DNA from: Rikenellaceae bacterium
GTDB lineage: Bacteria > Bacteroidota > Bacteroidia > Bacteroidales > Rikenellaceae
Assembly: GCA_015060015.1 (NCBI GenBank)
Contig: SUZG01000001.1
Coordinates: 202,812 to 266,811 of the forward strand
Reading direction: 5' to 3'
DNA length: 64,000 nucleotides
Part shown: positions 62,701 through 64,000 of the stretch, piece by piece
Position numbering within the stretch: position 1 is the first letter of the stretch
Layout: every line of letters starts with the position of its first letter
Program-made: the position numbers and the translations under genes
Notes under the pieces: model-generated
Seen by the model: only the letters and a program-made list of their open reading frames with translations
The model's database searches: none
What the model was told of the DNA's origin: nothing

Positions 62701-62731
62701 TTTGTTCCCATCGCTAAATTCCCTATATTTG
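62701..62731 (+). promoter_or_regulatory. Consensus promoter for the esterase gene
   Basis: TTTG (62701-62704), exactly 19 bases, then TATATTTG (62724-62731): full match to both elements, 30 bases before ATG 62761. Confidence 0.85.
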
Positions 62732-62760
62732 TAGATAGAAAACTATAAACACACCATATT

Positions 62761-63636
62761 ATGAAGAGATTTTTTATCGTGCTGTGCCTGCTGGCTGTGA
62801 TGCCGGCCGTAGCACAGGAGTATGACTACAAGGAGGATTTGCTAATCAAGATTTGGGATAATGCCACAGCACCCCATTCCAGCGAGCTGGATAAGGAGGA
62901 GAGCAGCCATAAGGGCATTATCAGCTGGTCGAAGTCGGCAGAACTCTACATCTATAAGGCTTCGCCCGAGAAGGCTACGGGACAGGCTATTGTCATCTGC
63001 CCAGGCGGTGGCTACGAAGCTGTCTGTATGACCTACGAGGGAGCCGATGCGGCACGCTGGCTGGCCGAGAACGGTATCACTTGTGGTGTGCTGAAATATC
63101 GTATGCCGAATGGCCATCGCGAGGTACCTCTGGAAGATGCTGTCGAGGCTCTGCGTATTATGCGTAGCCACGCCGACGAGTGGTCATTCTCGGCCGACGA
63201 GGTGGGCATTATGGGCTACTCGGCCGGAGGACATCTTGCGGCCTACACCTCTACCTTCGCACCCATTGGCGAGGAGCCGGCATTCTCTATCCTGATGTAT
63301 GCCGTCATCACAGGCGAGTGGGGCCTCACGCACGAGGGTACGTTCAACAATCTGCTGGGTGCGGGCCATACCGCTGCCGACAGAGCCGAGTATTCGCCCG
63401 AGAATCGCGTTACCTCTCGCACGCCACCGGCACTGCTGATGCTCTCGGATGACGATAAGATTGTGCCACCCATCAGCAGCACACGCTACTATAACGCCCT
63501 TAAAAAGGCGGGTATCGAGGCTTCGCTGCATATCTATCCCGACGGCTGGCACGGCTGGGGTATGAGCAGCCGCTTCCCCTATCGTGAGGAGTGGCAGAAG
63601 GCTATGCTCGACTGGTTAAGATTGCAGAAGAAGTAG
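62761..63636 (+). CDS. Secreted alpha/beta-hydrolase, acetyl-esterase type
   Basis: Signal peptide MKRFFIVLCLLAVMPAVAQ. The oxyanion loop is VICPGGGYEAVCMTYEG and the nucleophile elbow GIMGYSAGGHLAAY. The acid and base are in MLSDDDKIVPP and YPDGWHGWG. This is the pattern of BD-FAE/Axe-like carbohydrate esterases (xylan or general acetyl esterases) with the form of 290 residues common in Bacteroidetes. The natural ester is unknown. A prolyl-oligopeptidase-like peptidase is a less likely reading. Confidence 0.9.
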   Translation: MKRFFIVLCLLAVMPAVAQEYDYKEDLLIKIWDNATAPHSSELDKEESSHKGIISWSKSAELYIYKASPEKATGQAIVICPGGGYEAVCMTYEGADAARWLAENGITCGVLKYRMPNGHREVPLEDAVEALRIMRSHADEWSFSADEVGIMGYSAGGHLAAYTSTFAPIGEEPAFSILMYAVITGEWGLTHEGTFNNLLGAGHTAADRAEYSPENRVTSRTPPALLMLSDDDKIVPPISSTRYYNALKKAGIEASLHIYPDGWHGWGMSSRFPYREEWQKAMLDWLRLQKK

Positions 63637-63677
63637 ATTTTTGATTAATATATCTTCACATCCATAAATCGGAATTT

Positions 63678-64000
63678 ATGCATAGGTCACAATTTAATAC
63701 AAGAGAGAAATCAATCTACAGAGTAACCTGGATAGGAAGCATAGTAAACTTCCTTCTATTAGTGTTAAAGTTCATCGCCGGAATTATAGGACACAGCTCG
63801 GCTTTGGTTGCAGACGCGGTACATTCCCTGTCGGACTTCATCACAGATATTATAGTAATCGTATTTGTAAAGCTCTCAGGAAAACCTGAAGATGATGATC
63901 ATAAATACGGACATGGTAAGTACGAAACTCTTGCAACTGCATTAATTGGTATTGCCCTGTTTGCCGTGGGCATTGGACTTCTCATAAATGGAGCCACAAA
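63678..64000 (+). CDS. Cation diffusion facilitator transporter (3' end cut by window)
   Basis: The first 107 residues of a CDF (FieF/ZitB-type) metal exporter. The first helix is IGSIVNFLLLVLKFIAGIIG. The second carries the metal site SALVADAVHSLSDFITD (Asp-x3-His-x3-Asp form), then KYGHGKYETLATALIG with the conserved His-Gly-Lys-x-Glu. It is cut within helix 3. Codon use (AGA, ATA, TCA, CTA) is more A/T-rich than its neighbours, so recent transfer is possible but not shown. Confidence 0.9.
   Translation, partial: MHRSQFNTREKSIYRVTWIGSIVNFLLLVLKFIAGIIGHSSALVADAVHSLSDFITDIIVIVFVKLSGKPEDDDHKYGHGKYETLATALIGIALFAVGIGLLINGAT

Noticed and set aside
1..64000. tRNA, rRNA and known riboswitches
   Set aside because: No cloverleaf-like or rRNA-like stretch noticed in the intergenic regions read; a covariance-model scan would be decisive.

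Overview
The window is chromosomal DNA from a gut-type member of the Bacteroidota, order Bacteroidales. An Alistipes-like (Rikenellaceae) source is my best guess, but it is an inference. The signs are SusC/SusD pairs, lipoprotein glycosidases, a DUF3575 gene, absence of clear Shine-Dalgarno sites, and promoters of the Bacteroidetes type (TTTG, about 19 bases, TAnnTTTG). No tRNA, rRNA, CRISPR array, complete insertion sequence or phage gene was seen.

Region 1 (1-902, minus) is a cut-off DUF3575 outer-membrane protein gene. Region 2 (1304-25172, all minus) is one large polysaccharide-utilisation-type locus. In transcription order it holds a stand-alone carbohydrate-binding-like lipoprotein, a six-hairpin glycosidase-like protein, SusC, SusD, a DUF1735/DUF4361-type surface lipoprotein, three lipoproteins that each join a binding-like domain to an M60-like zinc peptidase domain, a secreted metzincin-like peptidase, a GH97, a sialate O-acetylesterase-like protein, a GH110-like alpha-1,3-galactosidase and a second GH97. 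Strong hairpin terminators divide the locus into blocks. The mix of exo-alpha-galactosidases, de-O-acetylase and glycopeptidase-like proteases points to host glycoprotein (mucin-type, alpha-Gal or blood-group-B-like) as substrate. That is inference.

Region 3 (25617-30917, plus) holds a BrkB/YihY membrane protein, a DUF2520 Rossmann protein, a small beta-barrel protein, KdsC-like phosphatase, a YbaK/ProX-type deacylase and a three-haem cytochrome c peroxidase. Region 4 (30996-38620, minus) holds a SLOG/DprA-like protein with a long leader, a TonB-receptor-like barrel protein, a LytTR/LytS two-component pair, a gamma-carbonic-anhydrase-like protein and MazG. Related repeats between the barrel gene and the two-component genes may be operators. 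A GH20 hexosaminidase follows on plus.

Region 5 holds guaB and guaA on minus (the GuaA has lost most of its glutaminase domain) and, divergently, a cell-wall/division cluster (rsmH, ftsL, ftsI, murE, mraY, murD, ftsW) that stops after ftsW at a long hairpin. Region 6 (minus) holds xseA, xseB, a methyltransferase and a RelA-type synthetase, then an S46 dipeptidyl-peptidase. Region 7 (plus) holds a PiT phosphate transporter with a PhoU-like tail, an esterase and the start of a CDF cation transporter. Short A/T-rich repeats based on TTCAAAA recur at gene borders and in places supply stop or start codons.
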